Positions 1-7,570 of a DNA stretch of 64,000 nucleotides are shown here, piece by piece. Where the stretch lies: assembly GCF_946902905.1 (NCBI RefSeq), contig NZ_OX336385.1:1112501-1176500 (forward strand), read 5' to 3'. The notes beneath the pieces are model-generated. The model was not told the DNA's origin and made no database searches. It saw only the letters and a program-made list of their open reading frames with translations. This DNA is from Streptococcus sp. Marseille-Q6470 (GTDB lineage Bacteria > Bacillota > Bacilli > Lactobacillales > Streptococcaceae). The translations under genes and the position numbers were made by a program. Each line of letters starts with the position of its first letter. Within the stretch, counting starts at the first letter, position 1.

Positions 1-776
1 AATTCCGGTCCTTTGAGCATTCCTGCCAAGGTTGCGGCTTCATCAAGTGTCAGTTGAGAAGCTGAAACCCCAAAGTATTTTTTACTTGCATCTTCAACAC
101 CCCAAACTCCGTTTCCGAAGTAGGCATTGTTCAAGTACATGGTTAGAATTTCTTTTTTGCTGTATTTTTTTGTCAATTCTAAAGCTAGAAAGAATTCTTT
201 TGCCTTTCTCTGAACAGTCTGGTCTTGAGAAAGATAGGCATTCTTCGCTAATTGTTGGGTAATTGTGGAGCCACCCCCTGAGCGCCCGCCCGTTACTATT
301 GCTAGGAAGAAACGAGCATAATTAATACCATCGTTCTTATAGAAGCTTCTATCTTCTGTCGCAATAACAGCATTCTGCAAATCTTCACTAATATCAGCAA
401 GCTCAACATAGGTTCCTTTTTGTCCTGACAGAGCACCTGCTTCTTTTTCCTCCCTATCAAAAATCAAGGTCCGAGTTTTCAGGGCGTTTTGCAGGTCGGT
501 AACATTTGTTGATTTTGCTAAAGCAAATAGATAGACTCCGACAAACAAGCTGGCGCTGAGTCCTAGAATCAGAAAAATTTTTGTCAAGTGATAGCGACGC
601 CAAAATTTTCTAACAGGGCCAACTGCACCGGTCTTCTTTCGCCCCCCTCTTGAACGTCTTAAATTACTTGACTCATTTTCTTCATAGTCAACTTCGTTAA
701 TCTCTGTTTCTTCAATTTCAGATTCTTCTTTCTTAAATAAGGAAAGAAATTTTTCAAATAATGTATCTAATTTCAT
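1..776 (-). CDS. pbp2A: Bifunctional penicillin-binding protein, PBP2a type (5' part only)
   Basis: This is a class A penicillin-binding protein that polymerises and cross-links peptidoglycan at the outer membrane face. Only the first 258 codons are in the window; the transpeptidase domain lies beyond base 1. The protein starts MKLDTLFEKF and has a long acidic/basic cytoplasmic tail rich in Glu and then Arg (about residues 20-60). One membrane anchor follows (about 68-88, FLILGLSASLFVGVYLFA). The glycosyltransferase 51 domain then shows its hallmarks: ATEDRSFYKNDG, GGSTITQQLAKN with a preceding GRSG, and a KKEILTMYLNNAYFGNG segment. The cytoplasmic tail and the RluD-family neighbour fit pneumococcal PBP2a rather than PBP1a or 1b. 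The start ATG is 88 bases from the divergent rluD-like gene. The family call is firm; the exact paralogue is inferred. Confidence 0.9.
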   Translation of the reverse strand, partial: MKLDTLFEKFLSLFKKEESEIEETEINEVDYEENESSNLRRSRGGRKKTGAVGPVRKFWRRYHLTKIFLILGLSASLFVGVYLFALAKSTNVTDLQNALKTRTLIFDREEKEAGALSGQKGTYVELADISEDLQNAVIATEDRSFYKNDGINYARFFLAIVTGGRSGGGSTITQQLAKNAYLSQDQTVQRKAKEFFLALELTKKYSKKEILTMYLNNAYFGNGVWGVEDASKKYFGVSASQLTLDEAATLAGMLKGPE

Positions 777-864
777 GCGTATATTTTATCATCTTCCCCA
801 TAGGAAGACAAGAATTTTGCTGGTTACCCTGTCCAAATACACCATTTTTTGTTACAATATCAGT

Positions 865-1800
865 ATGAAATTTACCTTTACGATCCCCAACTCTCTACCC
901 GAAATGACTGTCAAACATTTTCTAGAAGAACAGCTGTTAATACCTAGAAAAATAAGGCACTTTTTGAGAATCAAGAAACACATCCTGATTAATCAAGAAG
1001 AGGTCCATTGGCATCAAACGGTCAAGGCCGGAGATGAGTGCCAATTGATTTTCGACGAGGAAGATTATCCTACAAAAGAAATTCTCTGGGGAAACCCCAA
1101 ACTTGTCGAAGAAGTCTATCAAGATCAGTATTTAATTATCGTCAATAAACCCGAGGGTATGAAGACACATGGGAATCAGCCCGATGAGATAGCTCTTCTC
1201 AATCATGTCAGCGCCTATGTTGGTCAAACTTGCTATGTTGTTCATAGACTAGATATGGAAACAAGTGGTCTCGTACTGTTTGCGAAGGATCCATTCATTC
1301 TGCCTATCCTTAATCGCTTATTAGAAAAGAAAGAGATTTCTCGAGAATACTGGGCTCTGGTTGATGGAAGATTAGAGGCTAAGGACTTGATCTTCCGAGA
1401 TAAAATCGGTCGCAATCGTCACGATCGTAGAAAAAGAATTGTGGATCAAAAAAACGGTCAATACGCCGAAACTCATGTAACTCGGTTAAAACAATTTCAA
1501 AACAAAACCAGTCTCGTTCAGTGTAGATTAAAAACAGGACGTACTCATCAGATTCGAGTCCACCTATCTCACCACAACCATCCAATCGCTGGAGACCCCC
1601 TCTATAATCCAAGTTCTAGAACTAGCAGACTAATGCTTCACGCATATAAACTATCCTTTATCCACCCTCTGACTTTAAAACAACTAAGCTTTACTGCTCT
1701 ATCAGATTCATTTGAAAGAGAAATAAAACAAAATGAGAGTGGGACAGAAATCGGTAATTCGTTAGAATTCGATTTCGTCGTCCCACCTCCGCACAATTGA
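865..1800 (+). CDS. RluD-family rRNA pseudouridine synthase
   Basis: The enzyme isomerises uridines to pseudouridine in 23S rRNA or tRNA. The 311-residue protein has an S4-like N-terminal segment (about 14-65) and the RluA/RluD catalytic motif HRLDMETSGL, with the active-site aspartate near residue 130. The signature KTGRTHQIRVHL lies further on. An in-frame ATG at 775 would add 30 residues and overlap the start region of the divergent pbp2A gene. I prefer the ATG at 865, where the family's usual N-terminus begins. No Shine-Dalgarno precedes it, and a TACAAT hexamer ends only 6 bases upstream, so the mRNA may be leaderless. The last 20 or so residues (from NESGTEIG to PPPHN) are encoded by a hairpin repeat and do not look like family sequence. 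The specific target uridine cannot be told from sequence. Confidence 0.88.
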   Translation: MKFTFTIPNSLPEMTVKHFLEEQLLIPRKIRHFLRIKKHILINQEEVHWHQTVKAGDECQLIFDEEDYPTKEILWGNPKLVEEVYQDQYLIIVNKPEGMKTHGNQPDEIALLNHVSAYVGQTCYVVHRLDMETSGLVLFAKDPFILPILNRLLEKKEISREYWALVDGRLEAKDLIFRDKIGRNRHDRRKRIVDQKNGQYAETHVTRLKQFQNKTSLVQCRLKTGRTHQIRVHLSHHNHPIAGDPLYNPSSRTSRLMLHAYKLSFIHPLTLKQLSFTALSDSFEREIKQNESGTEIGNSLEFDFVVPPPHN

Positions 1801-1916
1801 GTAAGGCTGTAAAAGCTGATGAAATCAGCGTAGTAGAGCCCACTCAACCACTGCGTCTTGCTCCACAATCCAAAGACAATTGAGAGGCTAGGACTTTTGT
1901 CCCAGCCTCATTTTTT
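1737..1916. repeat. Hairpin-rich intergenic repeat element overlapping a gene end
   Basis: About 180 bases made of three successive hairpins. The first pairs GTGGGAC (1739-1745) with GTCCCAC (1780-1786) and has inner matches AAATCG/CGATTT and TAATTC/GAATT. The second pairs GAGT..GGCT with AGAGCC..ACTC (about 1799-1849). The third pairs GAGGCTAGGAC with GTCCCAGCCTC (1884-1909). The outer ends form an imperfect terminal inverted repeat (GTGGGACA / TGTCCCA). From memory, closely similar blocks occur at many intergenic places in S. mitis and S. oralis genomes, so this is probably a non-autonomous repeat. It supplies the last codons of the rluD-like gene. Confidence 0.6.
1884..1916 (+). terminator. 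Rho-independent terminator for the RluD-family gene
   Basis: An 11-bp stem, GAGGCTAGGAC / GTCCCAGCCTC with one mismatch and a TTTT loop, is followed by A and six Ts on the plus strand. It lies at the right end of the repeat element. Confidence 0.7.
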
Positions 1917-1924
1917 CATATATA

Positions 1925-1956
1925 CAAAAAAAGCAAGACCAGTTGGCCTTGCTTTT
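1925..1956 (-). terminator. Rho-independent terminator downstream of gapA
   Basis: A 10-bp stem (AAGCAAGGCC / GGTCTTGCTT on the minus strand, one mismatch, 4-base loop) is followed by a run of Ts. It sits 14 bases after the gapA stop. A-rich sequence on the other side may make it bidirectional. Confidence 0.85.
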
Positions 1957-1969
1957 ATCGACTCAGAAA

Positions 1970-2980
1970 TTATTTAGCAATTTTTGCGAAGTATTCAAGA
2001 GTACGAACAAGTTGTGCAGTGTAAGACATTTCGTTGTCGTACCATGATACAACTTTAACTAATTGTTTACCGTCAACGTCAAGAACTTTAGTTTGAGTTG
2101 CGTCAAACAATGATCCGTAAGACATACCTACAACGTCTGAAGAAACGATTGGATCTTCAGTGTAACCGTATGATTCGTTAGCTACTGCTTTCATAGCTGC
2201 ATTTACTTCATCAACAGTGACGTTCTTTTCAAGAACAACTACCAATTCAGTAACTGATCCAGTTGGAGTAGGAACGCGTTGTGCAGCTCCGTCCAATTTA
2301 CCGTTCAATTCAGGGATAACCAAACCGATTGCTTTAGCAGCACCAGTTGAGTTAGGAACGATGTTAGCAGCACCAGCACGAGCACGACGAAGGTCACCTT
2401 TACGGTGTGGACCGTCAAGGATCATTTGGTCACCAGTGTAAGCGTGGATAGTAGTCATCAATCCTTCAACAACACCGAAGTTATCTTGAAGAGCTTTAGC
2501 CATTGGAGCCAAGCAGTTTGTAGTACATGAAGCACCTGAGATAACTGTTTCAGTACCATCAAGAATATCGTGGTTAGTGTTAAATACGACTGTTTTAACA
2601 TCTGATCCACCAGGAGCAGTGATAACAACTTTCTTAGCACCACCAGCATGCAAGTGTTTTTCAGCAGCTGCTTTAGTAGCAAAGAAACCAGTTGCTTCAA
2701 GAACGATTTCTACACCGTCGTTAGCCCAGTCGATTTGTTCTGGATCGCGTTCAGCAGAAACTTTAACGAATTTACCGTTAACTTCGAATCCACCTTCTTT
2801 AACTTCCACAGTACCGTCGAAACGACCTTGAGTTGTGTCATATTTCAACAAGTGTGCAAGCATTACTGGATCTGTAAGGTCGTTGATGCGTGTAACTTCA
2901 ACACCTTCTACGTTTTGGATACGACGGAAAGCAAGACGTCCGATACGACCGAAACCGTTAATACCAACTTTAACTACCAT
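1970..2980 (-). CDS. gapA: Glyceraldehyde-3-phosphate dehydrogenase, NAD-dependent
   Basis: This glycolytic enzyme oxidises glyceraldehyde-3-phosphate to 1,3-bisphosphoglycerate with NAD. The 336-residue protein has the usual family length. The Rossmann motif [10 protein letters not shown] is at residues 6-15, and the catalytic cysteine is C152 in [12 protein letters not shown]. Asp33-like NAD specificity is suggested by RINDLTD. The longer open frame to 3052 is rejected because the ATG at 2980 has a strong AGGAGG ribosome binding site 8 bases upstream and gives the standard N-terminus [10 protein letters not shown]. It is monocistronic, with its own promoter, a candidate cre site and a terminator. 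Codon use is strongly biased, as expected for a very highly expressed protein. In streptococci it is also found on the cell surface (family knowledge). Confidence 0.98.
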   Translation of the reverse strand: MVVKVGINGFGRIGRLAFRRIQNVEGVEVTRINDLTDPVMLAHLLKYDTTQGRFDGTVEVKEGGFEVNGKFVKVSAERDPEQIDWANDGVEIVLEATGFFATKAAAEKHLHAGGAKKVVITAPGGSDVKTVVFNTNHDILDGTETVISGASCTTNCLAPMAKALQDNFGVVEGLMTTIHAYTGDQMILDGPHRKGDLRRARAGAANIVPNSTGAAKAIGLVIPELNGKLDGAAQRVPTPTGSVTELVVVLEKNVTVDEVNAAMKAVANESYGYTEDPIVSSDVVGMSYGSLFDATQTKVLDVDGKQLVKVVSWYDNEMSYTAQLVRTLEYFAKIAK

Positions 2981-3066
2981 TAGTGATTTCCTCCTTATGA
3001 AAATCATGAAAATTTTATTGTGAAAAGAGTAACTTGAATCACTACAAATCACCTTTCAACAAACCT

Positions 3067-3104
3067 ATTATATAACTATTTTAGTTTTATTGCAAGCGCT
3101 GACG
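3067..3104 (-). promoter_or_regulatory. gapA promoter with overlapping candidate cre site
   Basis: On the minus strand the -35 TTGCAA (3090-3095) and -10 TATAAT (3067-3072) are 17 bases apart. The plus-strand sequence TGCAAGCGCTGACG (3091-3104) matches the CcpA consensus TGWAANCGNTNWCA at 12 of 14 positions and overlaps the -35 box. The arrangement suggests catabolite control, which is inferred. The leader is about 80 bases long. Confidence 0.7.
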
Positions 3105-3242
3105 TTGATTTTCACTTCAGTTTTCTACTTTCTAGATACACAATTTTATATAGATTCCCTTTGTCAAAAGTCTATCAACATACATCTTTATAGTTATTTA
3201 CAAAATTTTTTTGTTAAACTTTTAACCTCTTCTATTTTAAAA

Positions 3243-3277
3243 AACTATAAAAAGAGACAGGATTACTCCTGCCTCTG
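3243..3277 (-). terminator. Rho-independent terminator downstream of adhE
   Basis: On the minus strand AGAGGCAGGA / TCCTGTCTCT form a 10-bp stem with a GTAA-type 4-base loop, followed by TTTTTATAG. It begins 13 bases after the adhE stop codon. Confidence 0.85.
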
Positions 3278-3289
3278 ACTGATAATCAA

Positions 3290-5941
3290 TTATTTAAGAC
3301 GTCCTGGTCTTTCTTTGTAACCATAGTAAGCATCTTCGATGATTTCTTGCATATGATCAACCATTGGAAGACGTGGGTTGGCAGGCGAACATTGATCTTC
3401 ATAAGCAAGGAAGGCCAATTCACGTGAATGTTCTTTCCATTCTTTCTCGTCAACACCTTGTGCTTTGAAGTTCATTTCGATACCTACGCGCTCACCGAGT
3501 TCGTAAACAGCTTTAGCATAAGATGCAACTCCTTCTTCTGGAGTAGAAGCTGGAAGTCCAAGCATACGAGCGATATCTTGATATTTCTCATCTGCACGGT
3601 AGTAGTTGTACTTAGGCCATGTAGCTGTCTTAGCTGGGCGTGTACCATTGTAACGGATAACGTATGGAAGCAAGATTGCATTTGTACGTCCGTGAACTGT
3701 GTGGAATTGTGCACCAATCTTGTGAGCCATTGAGTGAGAAATACCTAGGAAGGCATTAGCAAAGGCCATACCAGCAATAGTTGAAGCGTTATGCATTTTC
3801 TCACGTGAATGGAAGTCTGCATTCTTAACTGAACTTTCAAGGTTTTCAAATACGAGTTTAATCGCTTGAAGAGCAAGACCGTCAGTGTAGTCGCTAGCCA
3901 TTTGTGATACGTAAGCTTCAGTCGCGTGAGTCAATACGTCCATACCAGTATCAGCAGCAACAAATCCAGGAACTGTCAATACCAAAGCAGGGTCTACGAT
4001 TGCCACAGTTGGTGTCAATGAGTAGTCAGCGATTGGGTATTTACGGTTGTTCGCTTTATCAGAGATAACGGCAAATGGAGTTACTTCAGATCCTGTACCA
4101 GATGTAGTTGGGATAGCGATGAATTTAGTCTTCTTACCAAGTAATGGGAATTTGAAGGCACGTTTACGGATATCCATGAATTTTTGTACAAGGTCACGGA
4201 AGTCCACTTCTGGTTGCTCGTAGAAGAGCCACATTACTTTAGCAGCATCCATTGGTGATCCACCACCAAGAGCGATGATTGTATCTGGTTTGAAGGCACG
4301 CATAATCTCAGTACCACGTTCAACTGTAGTGATATCTGGATCTGGTTCTACATCTGCAAAGATTTGGTAAACAACCTTATTGCGACGAAGGTCAAGTTGT
4401 TCGATGATACGATCAAGGAAGCCAAGCTCTACCATAGCATGGTCAGTAACGATCATGACACGCTCAACGTCACGACATTTTTGAAGGTATTGAATTGAAT
4501 CACGTTCAAAGTATGTTTTTGAAGGAAGTTTCATCCATTGCATGTTATTTCTCCGTCTTCCGACTTTTTTGATATTCAAGAGGTTAATGGCGCTAACGTT
4601 ATCCCCAACTGAGTTACGTCCGTAAGAACCACATCCGAGTGTCAATGATGGCAAGAAGGCATTGTAAACGTCCCCGATACCACCGAAAGTAGAAGGTGAG
4701 TTACAGATAACACGAATAGCTTTAACAGCTTTACCAAATTCTTTAGTCAATTCTTCATCAGCAGTATGGATGGCAGCTGAGTGTCCAAGACCGTTAAATT
4801 CAACCATTTGACGAGCTTTTGCAATACCGTCTTCGCGGCTTTCAGATTTCAAAACTGCGATAACTGGTGATAATTTTTCACGAGTCAACGGCTCTTTTTC
4901 GCCAACTTCTTTACATTCTGCAGCAAGAATGTTTGTTCCTTCTGGAACCGTAAATCCTGCTTGTTCTGCAATCCAAGTTGCTGGTTTACCAACGATGTCA
5001 GCGTTCAATTTTGCACCAGCACAGTTTTTGCTGTTTGCTTTCACACCGAAGCAGAATTCTTCAAGAAGAGCTTTTTCTTTTTTGTTTACAAAGTAAGTGT
5101 GATATGATTTGAACTCTGCTACGAATTCATCGTAAATCTCTTTATCGATGATAACCGCTTGTTCAGATGCACAGACCATACCGTTATCAAATGATTTAGA
5201 CATTACGATATCGTGAGCAGCTTGGCGGATGTTAGCTGATTTTTCAACATAAGCTGGAACGTTTCCGGCACCTACCCCAAGAGCTGGTTTACCACATGAG
5301 TAAGCCGCTTTAACCATGGCATTACCACCTGTCGCAAGGATTGTCGCAACACCTTCGTGGTTCATCAATGCGCTAGTTGCTTCCATAGATGGTTCAGTAA
5401 TCCACTGTATACAGTTCTCAGGAGCACCTGCTTTAATCGCTGCATCACGAACGATTTGAGCTGCGTGAGCTGATGATTCTTGAGCTGATGGGTGGAACGC
5501 AAAGACAATAGGATTACGAGTCTTCAATGAAATCAAAGCTTTAAAGATTGCTGTTGAAGTAGGGTTTGTTGTTGGAGTGATACCACAAACAACACCAACC
5601 GGTTCAGCAATAAGAGTCAATCCTGTCACATCGTCTTCTTCAATAACACCAACTGTTTTAGTGTGGCGCATGTTGTTTACTACGTGCTCACAGGCAAACA
5701 AGTTTTTAGTCGCTTTATCTTCAAATACTCCACGTCCTGTTTCTTCAAAGGCATGTAAAGCCAATTCCCCGTGGGCATCAAGAGCTGCAACTGAAGCTTT
5801 TGCTACGATATAATCGACTTGATCTTGGTCAAGTTTACGCATTTCTTCAAGGGCAACCAAAGCTTTTTGCACCAAACCATCAACATGCTTTTCAGCAGCG
5901 AGTTTCTTTTCCTCTGGTGTTACAGTTTTTTTATCAGCCAT
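3290..5941 (-). CDS. adhE: Bifunctional acetaldehyde-CoA / alcohol dehydrogenase
   Basis: AdhE reduces acetyl-CoA to acetaldehyde and then to ethanol, using two NADH; this balances redox in mixed-acid fermentation. The 883-residue protein has the full family length. The N-terminal CoA-acylating aldehyde dehydrogenase half runs to about residue 440, with the catalytic cysteine in DNGMVCASEQ. The C-terminal iron-dependent alcohol dehydrogenase half begins about residue 455 and shows GGGSPMDAAK, the TTSGTGSEVTPFA nucleotide site and the histidine-rich iron site SHSMAHKIGAQFHTVHG. The start at 5941 (MADKKTVTPEEKK) is chosen over the upstream ATG at 5992 because GGAGGAAAAT precedes it directly. 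AdhE family proteins form filaments called spirosomes. The upstream region carries Rex-like and cre-like sites, which fits redox and carbon control. Confidence 0.97.
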   Translation of the reverse strand: MADKKTVTPEEKKLAAEKHVDGLVQKALVALEEMRKLDQDQVDYIVAKASVAALDAHGELALHAFEETGRGVFEDKATKNLFACEHVVNNMRHTKTVGVIEEDDVTGLTLIAEPVGVVCGITPTTNPTSTAIFKALISLKTRNPIVFAFHPSAQESSAHAAQIVRDAAIKAGAPENCIQWITEPSMEATSALMNHEGVATILATGGNAMVKAAYSCGKPALGVGAGNVPAYVEKSANIRQAAHDIVMSKSFDNGMVCASEQAVIIDKEIYDEFVAEFKSYHTYFVNKKEKALLEEFCFGVKANSKNCAGAKLNADIVGKPATWIAEQAGFTVPEGTNILAAECKEVGEKEPLTREKLSPVIAVLKSESREDGIAKARQMVEFNGLGHSAAIHTADEELTKEFGKAVKAIRVICNSPSTFGGIGDVYNAFLPSLTLGCGSYGRNSVGDNVSAINLLNIKKVGRRRNNMQWMKLPSKTYFERDSIQYLQKCRDVERVMIVTDHAMVELGFLDRIIEQLDLRRNKVVYQIFADVEPDPDITTVERGTEIMRAFKPDTIIALGGGSPMDAAKVMWLFYEQPEVDFRDLVQKFMDIRKRAFKFPLLGKKTKFIAIPTTSGTGSEVTPFAVISDKANNRKYPIADYSLTPTVAIVDPALVLTVPGFVAADTGMDVLTHATEAYVSQMASDYTDGLALQAIKLVFENLESSVKNADFHSREKMHNASTIAGMAFANAFLGISHSMAHKIGAQFHTVHGRTNAILLPYVIRYNGTRPAKTATWPKYNYYRADEKYQDIARMLGLPASTPEEGVASYAKAVYELGERVGIEMNFKAQGVDEKEWKEHSRELAFLAYEDQCSPANPRLPMVDHMQEIIEDAYYGYKERPGRLK

Positions 5942-5986
5942 ATTTTCCTCCATAGCTTTCAAGGATTGTAAGTCCTTTGTTAATTT

Positions 5987-6206
5987 TTTCACAATCTTAT
6001 TATAACTCTTTTTTCAAGATTTGTAAACAGTTTCATAGAAATTTCACAAACTTTTTTTATTTCCTTGTGAAAATATTTTTGTACATGCCTACACATGCAC
6101 TTTTACACTTCCACTTTGTGAATAATTCAATAAAACTTTTATTTTTCACAAATTCCATTGTAAAAAGGTATTGTAAAGCATCTCAATTTCCATGTAAGCG
6201 CTTTCC
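5987..6206 (-). promoter_or_regulatory. adhE control region: promoters, Rex-like half-sites, cre site
   Basis: The nearer promoter is TTTACA (6022-6027), 17 bases, TATAAT (5999-6004) on the minus strand. A second candidate is TTGAGA (6181-6186), 18 bases, TACAAT (6157-6162). Five half-sites of the Rex-type palindrome (TTGTGAAW or its complement) lie at 5987-5994, 6042-6049, 6065-6072, 6116-6123 and 6144-6151, bracketing both promoters. The sequence TGTAAGCGCTTTCC at 6193-6206 matches the cre consensus at 13 of 14 positions. Sites are seen; control by Rex and CcpA is inferred from consensus knowledge. Confidence 0.65.
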
Positions 6207-6221
6207 GTTTACGCAGTATAA

Positions 6222-6240
6222 TACCCCCTCTAAGAGGAGG
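6222..6240 (-). terminator. Possible terminator after the MORN-repeat gene
   Basis: On the minus strand CCTCCTC / GAGGGGG form a 7-bp stem with a 3-base loop directly after the stop codon, followed by TATTATACT. The tail is only partly T-rich, so this is weak. Confidence 0.4.
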
Positions 6241-6654
6241 TTATTGCGCTTGTTGAAAGAGACCTTGTTTAAAATCACCTTCATAGACTACATCTTGCTC
6301 AGTAGTCAGTTTTCCTTTACCTTCAGCCTGGCCATTAACAAAGTCACCTTCATAAACCCAGCCTTCCTTAGCTTGGTAGGTTCCTTTGCCGTTAAATGCG
6401 CCATTTTTGAATTCCCCAGTGTAGGTATCACCATTTGCGAAAGTCAGGGTCCCTTTGCCATTCATCTTTCCACGAACGATACTTCCGTCATATACTAAGG
6501 AATCTCCATCCAATTTTAATACTCCTTGCTTAGGCATGTTCCCTACAAATACGAATATCGCGCAAAGAGCTATGACCACTACCGTCGCAATTTCTAAACG
6601 AGGACGAGTTATATAGACACTGTATTTATCATAGAGTTTTTTTAAATTATCCAT
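6241..6654 (-). CDS. MORN-repeat membrane-anchored protein
   Basis: Function unknown. The 137-residue protein has a short basic cytoplasmic N-terminus, one membrane segment (about residues 20-40, EIATVVVIALCAIFVFVG), and then an outer domain built of about four MORN-type repeats (YDGSIVRGKMNGKG, YTGEFKNGAFNGKG, YEGDFVNGQAEGKG, YEGDFKQG). MORN repeats form open beta-sheets that often contact membranes or carbohydrate (family knowledge). The ATG at 6654 is chosen over 6666 because GAGG lies 6 bases upstream of it. It overlaps the end of the phosphatase gene by 8 bases, so the two are translationally coupled. A link to cell-envelope biology is only inferred. Confidence 0.8.
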   Translation of the reverse strand: MDNLKKLYDKYSVYITRPRLEIATVVVIALCAIFVFVGNMPKQGVLKLDGDSLVYDGSIVRGKMNGKGTLTFANGDTYTGEFKNGAFNGKGTYQAKEGWVYEGDFVNGQAEGKGKLTTEQDVVYEGDFKQGLFQQAQ

Positions 6655-7084
6655 TTTTTGCCTCATTTTCTAAACGTGCTAGCCAAGCTAGACAACCAGC
6701 TAAAACTCGATTATAAGTTTCATCAAAATCACCTGTATACCATGGATCTGGAACACTTTCAGAAGCGAATGCCTCTATCTTATGATGATGCTCCTGAGGA
6801 CTCATCCGAGTCAAGTCAAGAAGATTGGACTCATCCATTCCGATGATATAGTCAAAATGTTCAAAATCATCCTTAGAGATTTGTTGCGATGTTTTTGATG
6901 AATCATAAGGAATGCCGTGAGTTTTAAAGATTTTCTGAGTCCCTTTGTGAATTGGATTGCCGTGTTCCCAAGAAGAAGTTGCTCGACTTTCAATCTCATA
7001 ATCATCGGTTAAAGATTTCATCACAAATTCTGCCATCGGGCTTCGACAAATATTACCAAGGCAAACAAAAACAATCTTTTTCAT
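6647..7084 (-). CDS. Low-molecular-weight protein-tyrosine phosphatase
   Basis: A cytoplasmic phosphatase of the arsenate-reductase-like fold. The active-site loop C-X5-R-S is at residues 8-15 (CLGNICRS), and the general-acid aspartate is in the late SVPDPWYTGDFDETY motif. At 145 residues the length is normal. Two adjacent ATGs (7087 and 7084) are possible; I chose 7084 because the GAGGA ribosome binding site is then 6-7 bases away. It lies between yajC and the MORN gene and overlaps the latter. It is separate from the capsule-type CpsB phosphatase. The substrate is unknown, with stress or capsule regulators being possible targets from work on related enzymes. Confidence 0.9.
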   Translation of the reverse strand: MKKIVFVCLGNICRSPMAEFVMKSLTDDYEIESRATSSWEHGNPIHKGTQKIFKTHGIPYDSSKTSQQISKDDFEHFDYIIGMDESNLLDLTRMSPQEHHHKIEAFASESVPDPWYTGDFDETYNRVLAGCLAWLARLENEAKNG

Positions 7085-7103
7085 CATCGTTCCTCATCTT
7101 CAT

Positions 7104-7130
7104 AGAAAAAGGGGTATAAGATCAACCCCG
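7104..7130 (-). terminator. Terminator between yajC and the phosphatase gene
   Basis: On the minus strand GGGGT / ACCCC form a 5-bp stem with a 9-base loop, followed by TTTTTCT. It lies 3 bases after the yajC stop. Confidence 0.6.
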
Positions 7131-7132
7131 TT

Positions 7133-7453
7133 TTATTCTTCAATCGCGCTTTCGCCGTCAACAACTGTACCTTCAGGTGTGACAGCTTCTTTGACTGGCA
7201 AAACTGTTCTAATTGCGCCTAATTCAAAAGTCAAGTATACTCCGTCTACATCAAGTACAATCGTTTTGTTTTCAGTGTCAACTTCATCAACTGTACCATA
7301 GAGACCACCGATAGTAATTACTTCATAGCCTTTTTGAAGTTTGTTGAGGCTCTCCATACGTTTTTCAGCTTGTTTCTTTTGAGAACGTTGCATGAAGAAC
7401 ATCAAGCCGAACATCAAAACAAGCATAATCAAGAATGTTAAATTCCCACCCAT
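7133..7453 (-). CDS. yajC: YajC-family preprotein translocase accessory protein
   Basis: YajC is a small membrane protein associated with the Sec translocon. The 106-residue protein has an N-terminal membrane segment (about residues 3-21, NLTFLIMLVLMFGLMFFM), then the typical basic stretch QRSQKKQAEKRM and a cytoplasmic domain with the family pattern KGYEVITIGGLYGTVDEVD. The C-terminus is acidic. The start ATG at 7453 follows an AAGGAG site. It stands alone between terminators, downstream of tkt on the same strand, as in pneumococci. The family call is secure; its importance for secretion in streptococci is not evident from sequence. Confidence 0.92.
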   Translation of the reverse strand: MGGNLTFLIMLVLMFGLMFFMQRSQKKQAEKRMESLNKLQKGYEVITIGGLYGTVDEVDTENKTIVLDVDGVYLTFELGAIRTVLPVKEAVTPEGTVVDGESAIEE

Positions 7454-7540
7454 TATTTTTTACTCCTTTGTAATTCAGATAAAACTACTATAACAAATTT
7501 CACTTGTTTTTACAAGATTGTACCCTGGTTTTGGAACAAT

Positions 7541-7569
7541 AAAAAAACCAGAGCAATGCTCTGGTTTTT
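7541..7569 (-). terminator. Rho-independent terminator downstream of tkt
   Basis: The perfect inverted repeat AACCAGAGC / GCTCTGGTT with a 3-base loop is flanked by A and T runs on both sides. It lies directly after the tkt stop codon and could also work in the other direction. Confidence 0.85.
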
Positions 7570-7570
7570 C

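Noticed and set aside
2577-2983. Several open frames opposite gapA and adhE
   Set aside because: They are antisense shadows of strongly codon-biased genes and have no binding sites or family motifs.
5977-6498. A 173-codon plus-strand frame over the adhE upstream region and MORN gene
   Set aside because: It runs through the adhE promoter region and opposite the MORN repeats; no binding site and low-complexity Phe/Leu-rich product.
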